From Fulvivirgaceae bacterium JP3-4 (GTDB lineage: Bacteria > Bacteroidota > Bacteroidia > Cytophagales > Cyclobacteriaceae): a DNA stretch of 64,000 bases. The notes under the pieces are model-generated. The model had not been told where the DNA came from. It worked only from the letters and a program-made list of their open reading frames with translations, and did no database searches. Shown here piece after piece: positions 48,511 to 59,900 of this stretch. How positions within the stretch are numbered: position 1 is the first letter of the stretch; every line of letters begins with the position of its first letter. The stretch is taken from assembly GCA_029309925.1 (NCBI GenBank), contig JARKND010000001.1:2108001-2172000 (forward strand), written 5' to 3'. A program made the translations under genes and the position numbers.

Positions 48511-51348
48511 ATGAGCAAGAAGAAACCCCCACTTGGAAAACCAACCGTCATCTCCACCAACACCAGCGGTGCGAACGGAAATGCAAACGGTGATGCTGTC
48601 CACTCCATTGCGCTGGATGGACTGTACCAAAACTGGTTCCTTGATTATGCATCATATGTAATTCTTGAGCGCGCGGTGCCGCGGATTGAAGATGGTTTCA
48701 AACCCGTGCAACGCAGGATCATGCATTCGCTTAAAGAGATGGATGACGGACGTTTCAACAAAGTCGCCAACGTCATCGGTAATGCGATGCAGTATCACCC
48801 ACACGGTGATGCCGCGATCGGTGAGGCAATCGTGAACCTCGGGCAGAAGGATATCCTGATCGAAACGCAGGGTAACTGGGGCGATATACGCACAGGTGAT
48901 GGTGCCGCAGCTCCACGTTACATTGAAGCAAGACTTTCAAAGTTTGCACTCGATGTGGTTTACAACCCTCAGACTACTGAGTGGCAGCTTTCATACGATG
49001 GTCGAAAGAAGGAGCCGGTTACACTTCCGGTGAAGTTCCCGCTTTTGCTTGCCCAGGGTGTTGAAGGTATCGCAGTAGGTTTGTCTACCAAGATCCTTCC
49101 GCACAACTTTAATGAGCTCATCAAGGCATCGATCGATGTGTTGAAAGAGAAGCGCCCGAAAATCTATCCCGACTTCCCGACTGGTGGTATTGCCGATTTC
49201 TCGGAATACAACAACGGTATGCGCGGAGGTAAGGTGAAGGTTCGCGCAAAGATTGATATCATCGACAAGAAGACACTCGTTATCAAGGAGATACCGTTCT
49301 CAACTACGACCACTTCCTTGATGGAATCGATCGTGAAGGCGAGTGAAAAAGGACAGATAAAAGTGAAGCAGGTGATCGACAACACAGCAAAAGATGTCGA
49401 GATCCAAATCCTTCTTCAGCCAGGTCAATCGCCTGAGATTGCGATGGATGCCTTGTATGCATTCACCGATTGTGAGATCAGTATTTCACCAAATGCCTGC
49501 GTGATCGTGGAGGACAAACCTGCGTTCATGGGCGTCACTGACATCCTCAAATACAACACGGAGCAGACGGTTAAACTTCTGAAACGTGAGCTTGAGATTC
49601 GCAAGGCCGAGTTGATGGAGAAGATCCTGTTCTCATCGCTTGAGAAGATCTTCATTGAAAACAAGATCTACCGCGACATAGAAGAAGCAAGAACGTGGGA
49701 AGAAGTCATCGCTCGCATCGACAAAGGCCTGAAGCCTCACAAGAAGAAATTCTACCGTGAGATCACCAATGACGACATCGTAAAGCTGACCGAGATCAAG
49801 ATCAAGCGTATCTCGAAGTTCGACTCGTTCAAAGCTGACGAAATGCTCAAAGACCTTGAGAAAGAGTTGAAGGAAACCCAGCATCACCTCAGACACTTAA
49901 CGGATTACGCGATCTCTTACTTCCAGAATCTGCTTGAAAAATACGGCAAAGGAAGAGAGCGTAAGACCGAGATCAAGAGCTTCCAGTCTGTTTCAGCAAC
50001 GGAAGTTATTGCCAGCAACCAGAAGCTTTATGTTAACCGTGCCGATGGATTCGTTGGATACGGATTGAAGCGTGACGATAAAACTGAATTTATCACAGAC
50101 TGCTCTGAGCTCGACAACGTGATCGTTATCCGCAAAGACGGTAAAGCGCTCATCTCGAAGATTCAGGAGAAAGGCTTCATGGGTAAGGATATCCTCTATG
50201 CTGGTATCTGGAAGAAAGCCGATGACCGCATGGTGTACAATGTCATCTACTCTGACGGCAAAAGCGGCAGAACGTTCGCGAAACGTTTCAACCTGCCAGG
50301 CGTTACCCGCGATAAGGAATACGATTTGACACAAGGACATCCAAACTCTAAAATTCACTACGTGTCGGGCAACCCTAACGGGGAAGCCGAGACCGTTGAG
50401 GTAAAGCTCAGCCCGGCAAGTACGGCTCGTAAGAAGATATTCGAATACGACTTCTCTGAACTTGAAGTGAAGGGAAGAAGCTCGCGTGGAAATACCATTA
50501 CACATTATCCGGTTCGGAAGGTTGACTTTCTGAAGGCAGGTGCATCTACATTAAGTAAGATTGACTTGTGGTATGACGAAGCTTCCGGCCGATTGAATAA
50601 GGATGGTCGCGGAAGAAAGCTCGGGAAGTTTGACGGTGATGATTTGATCATTGCCTTCATGCGCAACGGTTCATACAAGATCACCAGCTTCGATCTGACC
50701 AACCGTTACGATCCCGAGAAGACTTTGCACGTGGAGAAGTTTAATCCGAAGAAAGTTATCTCTGCCGTATATGTCGATGGCGAAAGCAAGCAATACATGG
50801 TGAAGCGTTTCAACATCGAGACTAGCACCACCGACAAGGAATTTGGCTTCATCTCAGAAGGTATCGGCTCGCGACTCGTTGTCGTGTCGACTGCGGAAAG
50901 TCCTGAGGTAGAAGTGGAGGTCCAGAAGGCGAAAGACAAGCCTAAGAAAATCGAGACGATGAGTCTTGACGAGCTAGTCGAAGTCAAAGGTTGGAAAGCA
51001 CTGGGTAACAGACTGTCTGAATACAAAGTCACGAAGGTGAATCTGGTTCAGGACCAGGAGGCGGCTACGGAAGAGAGTGAAGAAGATAGCGAATCACAGT
51101 CAACCGAATCAACCTCGAATAGCACCGGGGAAAAAAAAAATTCGAGCCGGATCCCAACGAGTGGATCGAAGAAGGGGAGCAAGCCAACCTCTTCAACATC
51201 CCCGAGCCAAAAGCCCAAGTCCCAAAAAGACCAGAGCCAAAGCCCAAAATCAAAGTCGAGCAGCAAAACCTCTTCGGGGAAAGCCCAGCCCAAAGCGAAA
51301 GCCCCCGCGAAGAAAGTAGCACCTCCTCCGAAGAAAAAGAAGAAGTAA
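48511..51348 (+). CDS. parC: DNA topoisomerase IV subunit A, C-terminal frame disturbed
   Basis: 945 residues in the reading shown: winged-helix/tower region (LDYASYVILERAVPRIEDGFKPVQRRIMHSL; YHPHGDAAIGEAIVNLGQ), catalytic Tyr in the segment GDGAAAPRYIEARLS, coiled coil (residues about 370-480), and beta-pinwheel C-terminal domain. The last 70 residues in this frame are Ser/Lys/Pro-rich low complexity, beginning exactly after a run of ten A (51131-51140). One more A would give a different, acidic tail to 51425 (see the next feature). Cuts and rejoins DNA with ParE to decatenate chromosomes. Confidence 0.93.
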   Translation: MSKKKPPLGKPTVISTNTSGANGNANGDAVHSIALDGLYQNWFLDYASYVILERAVPRIEDGFKPVQRRIMHSLKEMDDGRFNKVANVIGNAMQYHPHGDAAIGEAIVNLGQKDILIETQGNWGDIRTGDGAAAPRYIEARLSKFALDVVYNPQTTEWQLSYDGRKKEPVTLPVKFPLLLAQGVEGIAVGLSTKILPHNFNELIKASIDVLKEKRPKIYPDFPTGGIADFSEYNNGMRGGKVKVRAKIDIIDKKTLVIKEIPFSTTTTSLMESIVKASEKGQIKVKQVIDNTAKDVEIQILLQPGQSPEIAMDALYAFTDCEISISPNACVIVEDKPAFMGVTDILKYNTEQTVKLLKRELEIRKAELMEKILFSSLEKIFIENKIYRDIEEARTWEEVIARIDKGLKPHKKKFYREITNDDIVKLTEIKIKRISKFDSFKADEMLKDLEKELKETQHHLRHLTDYAISYFQNLLEKYGKGRERKTEIKSFQSVSATEVIASNQKLYVNRADGFVGYGLKRDDKTEFITDCSELDNVIVIRKDGKALISKIQEKGFMGKDILYAGIWKKADDRMVYNVIYSDGKSGRTFAKRFNLPGVTRDKEYDLTQGHPNSKIHYVSGNPNGEAETVEVKLSPASTARKKIFEYDFSELEVKGRSSRGNTITHYPVRKVDFLKAGASTLSKIDLWYDEASGRLNKDGRGRKLGKFDGDDLIIAFMRNGSYKITSFDLTNRYDPEKTLHVEKFNPKKVISAVYVDGESKQYMVKRFNIETSTTDKEFGFISEGIGSRLVVVSTAESPEVEVEVQKAKDKPKKIETMSLDELVEVKGWKALGNRLSEYKVTKVNLVQDQEAATEESEEDSESQSTESTSNSTGEKKNSSRIPTSGSKKGSKPTSSTSPSQKPKSQKDQSQSPKSKSSSKTSSGKAQPKAKAPAKKVAPPPKKKKK

Positions 51349-51425
51349 AACCCCGACCTGAGCCAAAATCGAAAGATGAAGGGAAGTCGTTTGGGGTTGG
51401 GGATACGATTGAATTTGATCTTTAG
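51131..51425 (+). other. A10 run and alternative parC C-terminal frame
   Basis: After A10 the other frame reads FEPDPNEWIEEGEQANLFNI, then a Pro/Lys/Glu linker with QQNLFGE, ending SFGVGDTIEFDL and TAG at 51423-51425. It stays open for about 95 codons, is acidic and ends with the GDTIEFD-type tail I associate with Bacteroidota ParC. Eleven (or eight) A would join it to parC. Sequencing error or slippage at the homopolymer are both possible. Confidence 0.65.
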
Positions 51426-51809
51426 AGTTATTAGTCACTGGTCACTAGTCATTGGGAGGAAAGAGGAATAGAAGTAAAATTGTAAAATAGGAAAATGAAG
51501 AAGGCGACTCGAAAGGGTCGCCTTTTCGTTTCATATTACAAAGACGCACAATCGCCCACCACCAAAAGAGATCAGTGATTGCCGGTATTTCGCTCTCACT
51601 CTCAGAATCCGCATCGTTAGCGGAATGCGCCTAAACATGGTCGATCCCCAGATCTTGAACGACTACTTTTCTTTTTTCCTTTTCCCAAATTCCCTTCCTC
51701 CCAATGACTAATGACCAGTAACTAGTGACTGCTTGGTTGGCACAACATTTTAACCGTCCATTTCGCCAATCTGTGGTGGATAGAGGAGTAGGGGTTTTCA
51801 TCAGATGTT
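51426..51809. repeat. Gene-free stretch with heptad tracts
   Basis: 384 bp. Beginning and end carry the related 7-bp tracts (TTAGTCA, CTGGTCA, CTAGTCA near 51428; CAATGAC, TAATGAC, CAGTAAC, TAGTGAC near 51700-51730), which are largely reverse complements of each other. The terminator lies between. 51541-51660 shows nothing recognisable. Confidence 0.6.
51501..51524 (+). terminator. Rho-independent terminator after parC
   Basis: Arms AAGGCGAC and GTCGCCTT with an 8-nt loop, followed by TTCGTTTC. It is placed for transcripts of parE-parC. Confidence 0.8.
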
Positions 51810-53438
51810 ATGTGGGGGAGGAATGTGACGAGGTCACTCGTGGTCGCACTGACTGCCATGACCTTAGCTTCGTGCTTGCATGAAGAGTTACCAGAGCAGG
51901 AGAAAAAAATATTTGCTGAAGGCAAAACATTGGTATTGGGAAAGAAGCTGATCAATCCTTTTGCACTTGGAAATATGCAACGCGCATTTCAAAGTTTGCA
52001 GACGAAGAACGACTCAGTCTCTTTCCTTTTTTCATTTAAGCTCGAGCCCACACACTGGTATGTACGATTCATGCCTGCAAACTACGAACAGTATGATCAG
52101 CTCGCGGCAGACTCGAGCCTGGAACTTTCTGACCATCCGCTCGACTACGAGGTATCAGAAGCGGGAGATTTCTACCACGATCCATCATTATCACTTGACG
52201 TTCCCACATATCAGTACGCACGGGTTCCGGTGGGATACCATTCACCCCACGCCATCGCATTTGAAATTTTAGATGAACTCTATTTGCCGCAGTTCGAGAA
52301 GCATGCGCTTCGTTCAATGGTTAGAACGAATACCGAAGCTGACGATTTCGCGCACCTACTCGAGGATGAAGCATTCCGAATAGCCGGTTATCCTGAAGCC
52401 GAAGCAGCTGTTCTTGAATCGATCTCAGCAAGAAGAAGCTCGAAGTGGACACCCGCTGGGAAGATCACTGTATTCGACACGCGGCTTCGAAAATACATTC
52501 CCGTGGCCGGAGTCAAAGTCCAGGCGCGCAGATGGTTCGATGTGGAAACCGCGATCACAAATTCAGACGGCTCGTTTCGCATGAATGGTTCATTCCGGAA
52601 GGATGTACAGTATAAGCTCATCTGGGAGCGTGACAAATTTGACATCCGCAGCGGAACGTTTGGACAGGCTACCATTCACGGACCTAAAAAGAAAGGCGAT
52701 TGGAATCTTCAAATTGAACCGAAGAGTATGAACTTCCATTACGCCCATGTGTTCCGTGCAGCAATGCGTTACTATTATGGAAACATCGGGGGATTGAAGC
52801 GCCCTGGCTTTCGCCTGAAGTATTCTGTGTTCAACAAGACGGGGAATCACATAGCAAGAAACATCGGCAACTGGTCGGCCTTCGGCATCAACCCCAACAT
52901 TCTGATCTATCGCTTCAATCCAACGGATGGAACCGAAAATGATTCAGATGAGATGTTCTCGGCAACCTGTCACGAGACTGCGCACACCACCCATATGGAA
53001 GTCATGCGGGGAGGTGTCGTCCAATTCAGCCAGGTGTCGGAGACCATCCGCGAAAGCTGGGCTATCGGAGTGGAGTGGTACATCACTCAACTTGAATACA
53101 AGGAGCACGGCATCAGCAATTATGCAGACGCAACATACAGTGTGAATGTCAGCTATCCGACACTGCACGGCTTTCAGTTCTGGAACAAACAGCGCAGTGA
53201 AACTTTAACATCGCTGTTCATCGACCTTGTCGACACGAATAATCAAAAGGGACAGCGGTTCGGAAAATACAGCACCGGATCAATTGACGATCGCATCAAT
53301 GGCTTCACGCTGGCGCATATCGAATCCAATATTCTAAAGGATACTCACGGCCTTTCATCGCTCAGCGCGAATTTAAAACATCACAAAATGGCCGAGACAA
53401 CAGATGCCAACATCGATTTGTTGATGAGACATTTCTGA
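51810..53438 (+). CDS. Lipoprotein with HExxH metalloprotease-like domain
   Basis: 542 residues with a lipoprotein signal (SLVVALTAMTLASC). Residues 217-300 resemble a carboxypeptidase-regulatory/Ig-like beta domain (KITVFDTRLRKYIPVAGVKV...NSDGSFRMNG). Residues 310-540 contain SATCHETAHTTHME (His388, Glu389, His392) and a downstream RESWAIGVEWY with Glu415, a plausible third zinc ligand as in gluzincins. Likely an outer-surface or periplasmic protease; family unnamed to me. Stand-alone, 160 bp before the propeller regulators. Confidence 0.75.
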   Translation: MWGRNVTRSLVVALTAMTLASCLHEELPEQEKKIFAEGKTLVLGKKLINPFALGNMQRAFQSLQTKNDSVSFLFSFKLEPTHWYVRFMPANYEQYDQLAADSSLELSDHPLDYEVSEAGDFYHDPSLSLDVPTYQYARVPVGYHSPHAIAFEILDELYLPQFEKHALRSMVRTNTEADDFAHLLEDEAFRIAGYPEAEAAVLESISARRSSKWTPAGKITVFDTRLRKYIPVAGVKVQARRWFDVETAITNSDGSFRMNGSFRKDVQYKLIWERDKFDIRSGTFGQATIHGPKKKGDWNLQIEPKSMNFHYAHVFRAAMRYYYGNIGGLKRPGFRLKYSVFNKTGNHIARNIGNWSAFGINPNILIYRFNPTDGTENDSDEMFSATCHETAHTTHMEVMRGGVVQFSQVSETIRESWAIGVEWYITQLEYKEHGISNYADATYSVNVSYPTLHGFQFWNKQRSETLTSLFIDLVDTNNQKGQRFGKYSTGSIDDRINGFTLAHIESNILKDTHGLSSLSANLKHHKMAETTDANIDLLMRHF

Positions 53439-53683
53439 ATGGTTAAAAAATTCAAGGCGAGCTTCATCATAAATTATTTTTTTTATTAAATTCAAAATAT
53501 TCAGGAGCCCCACTACTGAAGTTGTTTTTGAAATTACCCTCAGTTATGGGGTAAATCGTGCATTTTTTTTAGTGGGGAGGAGTTTCACCTTACCACTGCA
53601 TGTATCCAGATCTGCTCGAACGAAGACCTTTTCTTCAGATCGATAAGTGCGCGATGTGCATGGTCGCGTCATTTTTCGTCTTC

Positions 53684-56600
53684 ATGCTTAAAAAATTTCC
53701 TTTAAGCTTATTTCCAGGGAACGCATTAGCCGGTACGGGATATTTTCCAACGTTTATCTGCGCAGCCACACTATCTCTGATAATCGTGATGTCTGGCAGC
53801 ACGTGCGTGGCGCAAACACCTTCAAGCACTCCGGTCATGCGAACGGTGGGTGCGGTGTCACCGGTAAAATTGAAAAACCCTTCCGCAAGTTTAACCACCC
53901 TCGATACGGAGGATGGCCTCGCCATGAGTTCGATCTTCTCCTCCTTTAAAGACAGTATGGGAAATCTGTGGTTTGGCACCATTGGCGCAGGAGTGAGCAA
54001 GTACGATGGAAGATCTTTTCAGAATTACAGTCCCGAGCATGGTCTTGCCCACAGTATTATCACCGGAATAGAAGAAGATCGATATGGTGATCTGTGGTTC
54101 GCCACACTAGGTGGCGGCATCTCACATTTCGATGGTATCGCTTTCAAAACTTATACAATGAAAGACGGCCTTGCGCAGGATTTAGTGATTTCGGTTTTCG
54201 AGGATTCAAAGGGTAACATTTGGTTCGGGACGTTTTTTGGAGGAGTAAGCGTCTTCGATGGAAAAACTTTCAAAACTTTTAACGCTGCTGAAGGTCTGGC
54301 CGGAGATTCGGTGTGGTGCATCGCTGAAGATCACGCAGGTGTGATCTACTTCGGAACAAATAAAGGTATCACGTCATACAATGGCTCTAAGTTTTCAACA
54401 ATGCCTGCGGCTAAAGATCAAACTGTGCGAGGTATTCTTGTCGACCGTGATGATAACCTCTGGGCAGGAACAGCAACTGACGGAGTCTATAAGATTTCCA
54501 AGAGTGGAACTGAACATTATTTAAGCACAGATGGACTTGCGGATAATGCCACATGGAGGATCGTGCAGGACCAGGCTGGCCACATATGGTTTGCAACTGA
54601 AGGAGGTGTGACAACCTTCGATGGAAATAGCTTTTCTTCCCTTACAACGGCTGAGGGACTTCCTTCGGACAACGTGACAACGATTGCCGAGGACAATTCA
54701 GGCAGTATTTGGTTCGGTACGTTGGGTAATGGCGTTTGCCATTTTGATGGCAATGCAGTTCAACTTTACGAAACGCAACACCGTCTCCCGAGCAGTAAAA
54801 TCCGGCATATTACCGAAGACCACGAGGGCAATCTATGGCTGGCAACTTTTGGCGGAGGTGTTGTGAGGTTCGATGGTGAAAACATTTTTACATACAACAC
54901 AGTCAATGGACTGCCTTCAAACCTTATCCGCACCATTGCTGAGACACGGGACCACGCAATCTGGATCGGCACTCACGGAGGGGGGCTGAGCAAACTAGAT
55001 GGATCTCGGCTTGCCACGTACAATGTATCAACAGGGCTTCCCAATAATAATGTCAGGGCGATCTGCGAAGATAACAACGGCAGATTATGGGTTGGAACTG
55101 ATGGCGGGATTGCTATTATCACCGATAAAGAAATCACTGCACTGACCACTGCCACAGGATTACCCCACAACATGGTATGGGATATTCTGCAGGGCAGCGA
55201 TGGAACCTACTGGCTCGCGACATACGGAGGCGGGTTAATTGCTTATGACGGAAGCTCGTTCAGGACTTATACAACCGCAGATGGGTTGTGCAGCAATTCG
55301 CTCCTATGTCTTCATCAGGATGAAAAGGGTTATCTGTGGGTTGGTGGTGCTGCTGGGGGATTGAGCCGCTTCGATGGTAAAACATTTCTGACGTTCGGCA
55401 AGCAGCAGGGGTTACCGGATGAAACAGTTTATGATATCATCGAAGGCCTGAACGGCCAGCTGTGGATCGGAACAAATCTTGGCATTTCCTCGCTCACCTT
55501 TATGACCAGAAGCAATGAGGCAATTAGCGCGGGGCTGTTGTCAGTGGATAATGCAGGTGTGAAAAAGTTTGGAGTTCGGTGGGATTCTTTCAATTCAAAA
55601 ACCGGATATAATATCAAAGACATCAATACCAATGCGCTTGCCTTTGTGCAGAATGGTTTTCCACGAACGCGCACGGGCCGCGGGTTAATCTGGGCCGGAT
55701 GCGGAGATGACAAGCTGATCAGATTCGATCCATCGTCTGTGAATAAAAATTCATTGCCACCAAAAATTGTTCTGACAAATCTTAAACTGAACGATCAGAC
55801 AGTGTGTTGGTATTCGCTGGGCGATCAGGGATTCCAGGACTCGCTTGTGCGACTTCAACAAGAAACACAAGTTTACGGCAGGGCGCTGGCGCAACCCGCA
55901 CGCGATACACTTATCCGGCAATTTGGGAGTGTGCGTTTTGATGGCCTCGTACGCTTTTCAAATTTACCCAAGTCTCCCGTTCTCTCTCAAAATGTCAGTC
56001 GCGTTACTTTCAATTTCACAGCGATTGAACCGAGCCGATATCCGCTCGTAAGCTATCAGTTCAGGTTGGAGGGGCAGGACGATGCCTGGAGCCCCCCGGT
56101 TAAAACTACAGAAGCAACGTACAGCAATTTGTGGGAAGGCAATTATGTTTTCAAGGTGAGGGCACAAAGTGCAACAGGCGCGTGGAGTGAACCGCTGGTT
56201 TATCATTTCACCATTTTGCCTCCCTGGTGGCGTACTCCATGGATGTATTTAACGTATGCTGGTGTTTTCATTTCTTTGCTGACGGCCTTCATTAAAATCC
56301 GCGAACGGGCCCTGACGCTGGAAAGCGCCCGCCTGGCCCAGATCGTGGAAGATCGCACCAATGAAGTTGTTGAGCAGATGAAGGCCGTAGAAATGCAGAA
56401 GGTGGAAGTTCAAAAACAAAAATTTGAGGTCGATCGGCAGCGCAGGCTTGTCGAGCAAAAAAATGACGAAATCATCACTGAGCTCAAAAAGACGGAAGCC
56501 AGTCTTGCCGGCTTAAGTCAGGAAATGATCCATCGCTTTCATGCCTATGATGAGCTGGAGCAAGAGCTGCGGAAGCTTGCTGCAGAAAGTGATCCCAACA

Positions 56601-56905
56601 ACTTCAAGCGCGCGTTTTCGCTGATCGCAATGAACAAGTCCCTCGACAAAGAGTGGGAGCGTTTCAACCTGTACTTCGATGGCATCTACAAGGACTTCAA
56701 TGACAAGTTGCGGCAGATAGGCCAGCCGTTGTCAAACCATGAACTTCGCATGTGTGCGCTCATCAAACTTGGTTTCGGCAGCCAGGAAATTGCCATGATG
56801 CTCAACATTGAAACATCAAGCGTAAAAATGGCGAGATACCGGCTGAGAAAAAAATTGCAGCTGGATGATTCAGTGGAGTTACAGCAATACCTGCAAGCGC
56901 TATGA
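53684..56905 (+). CDS. Propeller sensor-regulator with C-terminal HTH, no kinase (copy 1)
   Basis: About 1073 residues from ATG at 53684; the frame opens at 53600 and the exact start is uncertain (signal-anchor segment YFPTFICAATLSLIIVMSGS). Order: two seven-bladed propellers of two-component-propeller repeats (GNLWFGT, DLWFATLGGG units about every 40 residues), a Y_Y_Y domain (YQFRLEGQDDAWSP), one membrane helix (WMYLTYAGVFISLLTAFI), coiled coil, and a LuxR-like HTH (LIKLGFGSQEIAMMLNIETSSVKMARYRLRKKL). Neither kinase nor receiver is present. It may bind DNA from the membrane. Tandem with the next gene, sharing ATGA. Confidence 0.88.
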   Translation: MLKKFPLSLFPGNALAGTGYFPTFICAATLSLIIVMSGSTCVAQTPSSTPVMRTVGAVSPVKLKNPSASLTTLDTEDGLAMSSIFSSFKDSMGNLWFGTIGAGVSKYDGRSFQNYSPEHGLAHSIITGIEEDRYGDLWFATLGGGISHFDGIAFKTYTMKDGLAQDLVISVFEDSKGNIWFGTFFGGVSVFDGKTFKTFNAAEGLAGDSVWCIAEDHAGVIYFGTNKGITSYNGSKFSTMPAAKDQTVRGILVDRDDNLWAGTATDGVYKISKSGTEHYLSTDGLADNATWRIVQDQAGHIWFATEGGVTTFDGNSFSSLTTAEGLPSDNVTTIAEDNSGSIWFGTLGNGVCHFDGNAVQLYETQHRLPSSKIRHITEDHEGNLWLATFGGGVVRFDGENIFTYNTVNGLPSNLIRTIAETRDHAIWIGTHGGGLSKLDGSRLATYNVSTGLPNNNVRAICEDNNGRLWVGTDGGIAIITDKEITALTTATGLPHNMVWDILQGSDGTYWLATYGGGLIAYDGSSFRTYTTADGLCSNSLLCLHQDEKGYLWVGGAAGGLSRFDGKTFLTFGKQQGLPDETVYDIIEGLNGQLWIGTNLGISSLTFMTRSNEAISAGLLSVDNAGVKKFGVRWDSFNSKTGYNIKDINTNALAFVQNGFPRTRTGRGLIWAGCGDDKLIRFDPSSVNKNSLPPKIVLTNLKLNDQTVCWYSLGDQGFQDSLVRLQQETQVYGRALAQPARDTLIRQFGSVRFDGLVRFSNLPKSPVLSQNVSRVTFNFTAIEPSRYPLVSYQFRLEGQDDAWSPPVKTTEATYSNLWEGNYVFKVRAQSATGAWSEPLVYHFTILPPWWRTPWMYLTYAGVFISLLTAFIKIRERALTLESARLAQIVEDRTNEVVEQMKAVEMQKVEVQKQKFEVDRQRRLVEQKNDEIITELKKTEASLAGLSQEMIHRFHAYDELEQELRKLAAESDPNNFKRAFSLIAMNKSLDKEWERFNLYFDGIYKDFNDKLRQIGQPLSNHELRMCALIKLGFGSQEIAMMLNIETSSVKMARYRLRKKLQLDDSVELQQYLQAL

Positions 56906-59900
56906 CTGCAAGGAAACGCACACTATGCTTCGAGCCTCCCGTTAGATTGCTCAGCTCCATGTGGATCATCAGTATTTTTCTATTGTGTGCCCTGGTGCCA
57001 AAACACGCAACGGGTCAACAGGTCCCCAGGAAAACTGCGATCGGGCCTGTCACGGTCATGAAAGGTAAGAGGCCTGCAGCAGGCATTAGAGTGTTTGGAA
57101 CGGAACAGGGACTTGCACTCAGCAGTTTTTATTCGGCAATTAAAGATTCGAACGGAAATCTCTGGTTCGCCACTTATGGTGCTGGTGTCAGCAAATATGA
57201 TGGCAGAACATTTAGCAATTACAACACCAGTCACGGCCTTGCCCACAACGTTGTCTCATGCATGGCCACAGACCGTTATGGCGATATCTGGTTTGGAACA
57301 TTTGGCGGTGGTGTATCCAGATATGACGGAATTTCTTTTAAAACGTTATCGGCCAAAGATGGATTAGCGCAAGATATGGTGCGAAGCATTGTCGAGGATC
57401 CAATGGGAAGAATATGGTTTGGAACATTTGATAAAGGTATTAGTATCTTTAACGGTCATACATTCCGGACGATCACAACATCGGACGGCCTTCCCAGCGA
57501 CAACATCTGGAGCATCATAACGGACAAGTCGGCCAATATCTTTGTGGGAACGGACAAGGGTGTTTCAATCTTTGATGGCAAAAGGTTTTCCGAGATACCT
57601 CAAATGCGCGGAAAATTTGTTCGCGCAATGCTGTCAGATTCGAAAGGGCGATTATGGTTTGGAACCGCTGCCGAGGGCGCGTATTGCATTGAGAAAGCAG
57701 AGGTAAAGCACTATTCCACTTCTTCGGGAATGTCGGATAACGCGGTCTGGACTATCACTGAAGACAGTAGCGGTGACATTTGGATCGGTACAGAGGGTGG
57801 AGGCGTTAGCATTTTTGACGGCAGCACGTTTTCAGTGCTGACAACACGCGAAGGACTAACGAACAACAACGTCCGAAGCATCATCGAGGGGAACCCAGGC
57901 ACGCTCTGGCTTGCAACCTATGGAGGTGGAGTGAATCGTTATGACGGCAATGCATTGTTAGTATATGAGAACCTCACCGGCTTACCTGACTTTTCAATTG
58001 GCGCTACTTTCCAGGATCACCAGGGGAACATATGGTTCGGCTCATCGAAAAGCGGAGTGATAAAATTTGATGGTGAAGACCTCTTACTTTTAACAGAAGG
58101 CACGGGCTTACCGCCCTATCCCGTAACCGCTATCGCAGAAGACTCAAGACACTCTCTGTGGTTTGCTACCCGCGGAGGAGGAATCATCAGGTTTGATGGC
58201 TCGTCCTTTACTTCTTATACCACGGACAATGGCTTACCGAATGATAATGTCAATTCACTATTGTTTGATAGGGACGGCAGCCTTTGGCTGGGAACGGACG
58301 AAGGCCTAGCAGTGCTGGATAGAAAAGGTTTTACTTCGTTTTCGACTAAAGATGGATTAGCAAACAAGGTTGTATGGGATATTCTCCAGGATAGGATCGG
58401 CCAATACTGGTTTGCAACGTTTGGTGGATTAACGGTCTACAATAGAAAAACTTTCAGGTCGTATGACACGCGAGACGGCCTCTGCAGCAATACGCTCGTG
58501 AAGTTGCATGAAGACCAGAAGGGAAACATCTTCATTGGCGGAACAGATGGCGGTCTTTCGCGTTATGATGGCAAGTCGTTCATCACGATGACGCTTCAGG
58601 ACGGTTTGCCTGATGAAACCGTTTATGATATCGATGAAGGATTCAACGGTGAATTATGGATCGGAACCAACGCAGGCCTGTCGAGATTGTCGTTCGTTAC
58701 CAAAGCACATCAGATTATCAACGGTGCCATGCTGGACGCTGATAACGCTGCCCTCCGCAGTCAATACACCCTTAAGACCGAATCATACAACACCACAACG
58801 GGCTATCGCATTAAGGATGTGAATGGTAACGCGATGGTGTTCACCAGGATTCCCACACCAGCGGGCGATCGGAAGAAAGGTGTGATATGGGCGGGCTGTG
58901 GTGACAACCGCCTCATAAGGTTTGACCCCACTGCGGTGCAATCTGAATTACCGCGTTTGAGAGCTTTGATCACAAACCTGAAACTTGGAGAAGAGAATAT
59001 TTCATGGTACGGCATGCAAGACGGGACGACAGACAGCGCAGCGGTGGCCCAGCGGGAAATGCTTACCTATGGCAGATATTTATCCGATAAGGAACGCGAC
59101 ACCTTGCGATCATTATTTCATGGCTTGCAATTCTCCGGTGTAATAAAATTTACAAATGTTCCTGAAAAACTCAGTCTTCCTCACACACAGGATCGGATTA
59201 CATTCGAGTTCAACGCCATCGAAACTTCCCGGAACTCGCTCATCAATTATCAATACAAACTGGAAGGCCAGGATGAGGGTTGGAGTCCCGCAGGAAAAAA
59301 CACCTACGCTACATACAGTAACTTAGACGGGGGAAGTTATGTTTTTAAGGTTCGCGCGCAAAGCACCGATGGACGGTGGGGTGATCCAACGATTTATAAT
59401 TTCACAGTCCGTCCACCGTGGTGGCGTCTTCCCGGAATGTATGTCCTCTATGGGGCGATCCTGATTTTTAGCCTTGTGCTTCTCGTCAGAGCACGTGAAC
59501 GTAGCCTCACCAGATCCAAGGTTGCGCTTGAGAAAATGATTACGCAAAGAACGAACGAAGTTCGGCAACAGATGATGGTCGCTGAACTTCAAAAGGAGGA
59601 AGCACACAAACAAAAACAGGAAGCTGAGCGGCAACGCAAACTTGTAGAAGAAAAGAATGCAGAAATCGCAACTCAGCTCGCCAACTCTGAAGCCAGTTTA
59701 TCAAATCTAACACTGCAAATGATTCAACGCTTCCATACGCTCAGCGAACTTGAAGGCGAACTGAAAAAACTCTCGGATCATATGAGCCCGGGGAAATACG
59801 AATATCTGCTCTCCCTTGTCAACACTAACAAGTCACTCGACAAAGAATGGGAACAATTCGGCCTCTACTTCAACCGCATCCATAAAAATTTTTATGAGAG

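Noticed and set aside
51077-51319. Overlapping basic open frame at the parC end
   Set aside because: A third-frame by-product of the Lys/Ser/Pro-rich tail; the informative alternative frame is the one ending at 51425.
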